Part shown: positions 14,901 through 16,687 of the stretch, one piece after another
How the letters are laid out: every line of letters starts with the position of its first letter
How positions within the stretch are numbered: position 1 is the stretch's first letter
NCBI GenBank assembly: GCA_002496845.1
Contig: DALQ01000049.1
Span: 651-17,337 of the forward strand
Length of the DNA stretch: 16,687 bases
DNA from: Euryarchaeota archaeon UBA495
GTDB taxonomy: Archaea > Thermoplasmatota > Poseidoniia > Poseidoniales > Poseidoniaceae
Direction of reading: 5' to 3'
Notes under the pieces: generated by a model
What the model saw: only the letters and a program-made list of their open reading frames with translations
Told to the model about the DNA's origin: nothing
The model's database searches: none
Program-made: the position numbers and the translations under genes

Positions 14901-16687
14901 GCATCGTGCTGATCATGCACCCCGGACTGTCGGGGAGCGGCGCTTCGTGTTCGTAACGGAATTCGAGGCCGTCGTCGGTGATGCCTGTGGTGGTGAACAA
15001 GGCCACGCCTCGGGCACTGTCGGACACCTGGGCGTTCACGTCGCTTGACAGATTCCAGCCAAAGGCATCTCCTGAGGCTGAGAGGTATCCGTCGAAGGCG
15101 GCTTTGTCGTCGTCGAGGGGTTCGCCTTCGTTGTCCGTCTGGCGGGGCTCGACCGTCACGTCGAGGGCGCCGTCCACGTCATCGCCAGAATACTGGACGG
15201 CGGGGCCGGCGGCGTCGAACATCATGTCTCCATTTGGTGAAAGCGACGCTGCAGCAGACACGCCAAGCCCGGGAGAAATGCGCAGCAGTGCACTGTCCAT
15301 CTCGGCGCCGAACAAGGCCCCATCCGCGGCATCGTACACCGAGGCCTGCACGTCCATCTCCGTAGCCACCGGCACGGTTTCATCGGCGTCGACCAACACG
15401 CCCAAAGCGGACACGACGAAGAGTTCCTCGTTCGCTTCAATGCCCATGGATTCGAGCAACGTGGGGCGGAGCGAACTGAAGCCCAACGTCGCCCGCGAGA
15501 CGGTGCAGCCGTCGTCGACGCACGGGGGCGTCCATCCTGCCATTGGTTGACTGAACGTGTACACTTCTGCCCCTGCGCGGTCGGCGGTGAACCTGCCAAT
15601 GTAATGGGTGGAACGGTCGCGCTTCTCGTCCAAGACAACGTTGGTGGTCTGTCCGCTGCTGTCGGTTACGCTCATGTTGAAATCGTTGGGCGTGTCTGAA
15701 GGTGCACATCCTTCGCACTCGAAATGCATCTCGAATCCGAGGTCGAGCTTGTACTTGTTGAGGGCCAGGGTTTCAACGGGGTGAAGGCCGTCAAAAATGA
15801 CCTCTTCCCAGGTATCGCTGGAGTCTTCGCTGCCGCCGTCGTCACCGTCTTCATCGTCGTTTGAATCGTCTTCCGACTTCGACCATTCCAATTCCTTCCC
15901 GAGGGTGGCGTTGGCAGCCCACGAGAGGAAATCTTGCACGGCATTGCCCGCGTCGTCCCATGCGGGGTCTTCGGTGGTGTCGCGGAGGATCGTCAGCACG
16001 TCGACGTCGAAGGTGTTGAAGTCGTCAAAGCCGTCACTGACGTGCGGGTAGGACGCGTCCATTCGTGCTTGCCATTGCAGGCCTTCGGTGGTGTTGAGCA
16101 ACAGCTCGTACTCCCAGAGGATTTCGTCAGGAAAATCGTCGCCGTCAAGGTCTTGCACGGTTACGTCCATCTGCGACCAGCCGTACACCAAACGTTGGAA
16201 CGGCGTCATGTTGCCATAATCTTCGTCCGCGAGCGGGGCGGCCCAAGCCTCCAAGCCGTCAATGATGGCTTCGGGGTGGGCCGAAACCGAAAGCAGTGCG
16301 ATGTTCCGAAGCACCGTCTGGAAGGAGGCAAAGACCATCTCGTTGTTGGACAGGTTGTCCAAGGCGTCGCTGAGGCCTTCCCATTCATCGCTGCCCACCA
16401 TGGCGTCGTAGGCAGCGGAGAAATTGTCGGTGCCAGCGAATCGAGTGAAATTCTCGATCGGGTCGAAGGCTTGCATGTAATCCACGACCTCGTCGAAATC
16501 GTCCAACGTGCGAGGGAGTGGGAATTCGTCGCCATACACGAGCACGCCGGTCAAAAAGGCCATGCCCGCTTCTTGATCCGAGGACTCAAGGAAGTCAAGC
16601 AGGGCCTCGAGGAAGCGTGCGCCATCAGCCATATCGTAGGAAGGGTTGTTGTAACCCGCGGCAATCATGTTGTTCCACAATTGCGCA
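11920..16687 (-). CDS. Giant acidic surface protein, N-terminus outside window
   Basis: The frame is open to the right edge (about 1588 residues visible; numbering here counts the codon at 16680 as 1), with no signal peptide, so the true start lies outside. In order: a mainly helical domain (1-266) containing one VCBS-like LDGDDFPD; an acidic Asp/Glu/Ser linker (267-289); a long beta-rich region with scattered Cys pairs; a PKD-like domain (about 626-680, VDIDYGDGS); more beta-rich sequence; a Big/CNA-B-like beta-sandwich (about 1191-1273); thrombospondin-type-3-like Ca2+ repeats (1283-1428); a six-Cys cluster; one membrane helix (1491-1513); and a 73-residue tail ending WYYRDPGTGEWTEWR. Many N-x-S/T sequons fit an archaeal glycosylated surface protein. 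The role may be adhesion, substrate capture or envelope structure, but no catalytic motif is seen. Its stop overlaps the RND permease start. Confidence 0.85.
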   Translation of the reverse strand, partial: AQLWNNMIAAGYNNPSYDMADGARFLEALLDFLESSDQEAGMAFLTGVLVYGDEFPLPRTLDDFDEVVDYMQAFDPIENFTRFAGTDNFSAAYDAMVGSDEWEGLSDALDNLSNNEMVFASFQTVLRNIALLSVSAHPEAIIDGLEAWAAPLADEDYGNMTPFQRLVYGWSQMDVTVQDLDGDDFPDEILWEYELLLNTTEGLQWQARMDASYPHVSDGFDDFNTFDVDVLTILRDTTEDPAWDDAGNAVQDFLSWAANATLGKELEWSKSEDDSNDDEDGDDGGSEDSSDTWEEVIFDGLHPVETLALNKYKLDLGFEMHFECEGCAPSDTPNDFNMSVTDSSGQTTNVVLDEKRDRSTHYIGRFTADRAGAEVYTFSQPMAGWTPPCVDDGCTVSRATLGFSSLRPTLLESMGIEANEELFVVSALGVLVDADETVPVATEMDVQASVYDAADGALFGAEMDSALLRISPGLGVSAAASLSPNGDMMFDAAGPAVQYSGDDVDGALDVTVEPRQTDNEGEPLDDDKAAFDGYLSASGDAFGWNLSSDVNAQVSDSARGVALFTTTGITDDGLEFRYEHEAPLPDSPGCMISTMQMWSQGELNIEWTYGSFRSEDGTPYPYASLDQVDIDYGDGSSFSSTAPMDSGSESYSYDTSDGTTEHLVTVQYTTEHGHVNDLSFTFDEDAGILTGDDGEEHHTSYHQPYEDHRYCQLKGEQQSSTPSPAIIDRFISDGPFEVLDQQVLTSNAQGTVTLTAMPPHTGAYVNIVQASHTDALTGVTRTGIGFNIAMATTATVGLSGMDIIDHFAGLPVYAANVSGISQSVQVVASGLESGPHHAVVGHMPLDFSEVFPDVNFSGEAEMHEMTFNAGESSRSLLLNHTAPLSLIGVMMGPSSAEEEGMSDPLTPAAMHFGLIVVNPEELNLTGSLGPGQITNVALHEDLEAATRILAVASPSQGFDPAVIDTSTVSELLMTEAVRPEVDWAGIESDLTNVCEEISWYAYPEWDDENQSEYHVLEATVHHYSDDTWYDSGLPAPDLAGATLIDESTGAEVNWTESATHDGQYAMVRYDLSHAHAPYRFSSSTSYDSSFTIEYNGEEWEEREWNGVCDNDLDQEQQADNVIDFLDTYASRFSTVAWGQGSSADLALPALSSPISEYTVIGVAQQGSGSGATLVSAVSTVLSVPNPEPPQMQNLTLVFTPSDPAPGDVVLLTVTDESNQPVEGLSVTLVKDNMTLSSLLSDVNGQASFAIPQGNITVRVSGGLYHPAELNLSVEDDGIDGGLPGDRDGDGVGDTIDAFPDDPQEWDDTDGDGIGNNADSDDDGDGRSDLMELTGTPATDPLWPDSDNDGYCDGPSSIPSICTGGDAFPADATEWVDTDDDAVGNNRDNDDDGDGVFDEQEIDCGSDPLLATSVPSDVDSDGICDALDGTDDRPTGEDPIACCEAVNAQCLACAADMTVEAYCLEYPDTTGCAEDDVNDATEEPDTSGAGLSSTVLVAASAAGALIVAIFVVVLLLRGRDSEPVIDKDFAIEEALFNELAASVSASPPSKPPRSATGQMYDGYEGLEYPAGSEQWYYRDPGTGEWTEWR
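11923..12009 (-). other. Aromatic cytoplasmic C-terminal tail motif
   Basis: The last 29 residues begin DGYEGLEYPAGS and end WYYRDPGTGEWTEWR. Three Trp and four Tyr lie around a turn-forming Asp-Pro-Gly-Thr-Gly, resembling a small WW- or OCRE-like aromatic beta-sheet. Lying after the membrane helix, it should face the cytoplasm and could bind a partner. I believe similar tails occur on other large Poseidoniales membrane proteins, but that is from memory. Confidence 0.6.
12139..12210 (-). other. Single membrane anchor of the surface protein
   Basis: Residues 1491-1513 are an unbroken hydrophobic run (starting TVLVAASAAG and ending VVVLLL) followed by RGR, a positive inside signal. The protein is therefore a type I membrane protein with nearly all of its mass outside. 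Confidence 0.85.
12274..12366 (-). other. Six-cysteine juxtamembrane motif
   Basis: Between the Ca2+ repeats and the membrane helix, six cysteines follow the pattern CC-x6-C-x2-C-x9-C-x8-C, with conserved-looking pieces CLACAADMTVEAYC and PDTTGC. It is probably a compact disulfide-bonded module, or less likely a metal site. I recall near-identical patterns in other marine archaeal and environmental proteins, but this was not checked. Confidence 0.65.
12394..12834 (-). repeat. Thrombospondin type 3-like Ca2+-binding repeats
   Basis: Residues 1283-1428 contain repeated Asp-rich loops: DRDGDGVGD, DTDGDGIGNN, DSDDDGDGRSD, DSDNDGYCDG, DTDDDAVGNN, DNDDDGDGVFD and DVDSDGICD, with DAFP(D/A)D spacers. 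These DxDxDGxxD loops are the calcium sites of thrombospondin type 3 repeats and would rigidify the stalk just outside the membrane. At DNA level this gives imperfect gtcgccgtcgtc-type repetition, but no exact long repeat. Confidence 0.9.
12862..13110 (-). other. Big/CNA-B-like beta-sandwich domain
   Basis: Residues about 1191-1273 show the pattern of an Ig-like stalk domain: NLTLVFTPSDPAPGD, VLLTVTDESNQPVEGLSVTL, SDVNGQASFAIPQG and ITVRVSGG. The 'NQPVEGLSVTL ... DVNGQASF' pair is the hallmark of Big-1/CNA-B/carboxypeptidase-regulatory-type sandwiches. It contains several N-glycosylation sequons. Confidence 0.65.
14641..14805 (-). other. PKD-like domain
   Basis: Residues about 626-680 begin VDIDYGDGSSF, close to the WDFGDG signature of PKD domains, and continue with SYSYDTSDGTTEHLVTVQY, equivalent to the Y-x(n)-G-x-Y-x-V-x-V strand pair. 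A single copy is visible. Confidence 0.55.
15814..15882 (-). other. Acidic low-complexity linker
   Basis: Residues 267-289 are almost entirely Asp, Glu, Ser, Gly and Asn (SKSEDDSNDDEDGDDGG and onward). It separates the N-terminal helical domain from the beta-rich ectodomain and is probably flexible and ion-binding. Confidence 0.75.

Overview
The window is a GC-rich, gene-dense archaeal segment. It carries three genes typical of Archaea: a Trm5-type tRNA m1G37 methyltransferase, a Dph5-type diphthine synthase, and a geranylgeranyl-reductase-family flavoprotein of the kind that saturates archaeal lipids. It also holds a very large acidic surface protein with calcium-type repeats, a single C-terminal membrane anchor and a short aromatic cytoplasmic tail. 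Together these suggest a planktonic marine euryarchaeon, most likely Marine Group II (Poseidoniales). That placement rests on gene content and remembered family features, not on a search.

Layout. Bases 1-1206 (minus strand) hold trm5 followed by the start of a small zinc-ribbon gene that runs off the left edge. Bases 1244-6029 (plus) hold dph5, a PutP-like sodium:solute symporter with an unusual extra C-terminal domain, and a 576-residue protein of unknown function. Bases 6033-8316 (minus) hold an EamA/DMT transporter followed closely by a PLP-dependent trans-sulfuration enzyme. Bases 8315-9670 (plus) hold the geranylgeranyl-reductase-like gene. Bases 9671-16687 (minus) hold a giant surface protein, whose N-terminus lies beyond the right edge, and an RND/MMPL-type permease whose start overlaps the surface-protein stop.

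There is almost no intergenic DNA. The longest gap is about 60 bases. One convergent pair has abutting stop codons (TGATCA) and another is separated by 3 bases. At two divergent junctions the outermost ATG codons of the two genes share one CATG. I saw no RNA gene, insertion sequence, CRISPR array or convincing terminator.

Functionally, trm5 and dph5 sit head to head and both modify the translation apparatus in ways that protect reading-frame accuracy. The EamA/PLP-enzyme pair looks like a small amino-acid or sulfur-metabolism operon. The surface protein/RND pair is the most interesting unit: overlapping, probably co-translated genes for a Ca2+-stabilised cell-surface protein and a membrane permease, suggesting an uncharacterised envelope system.
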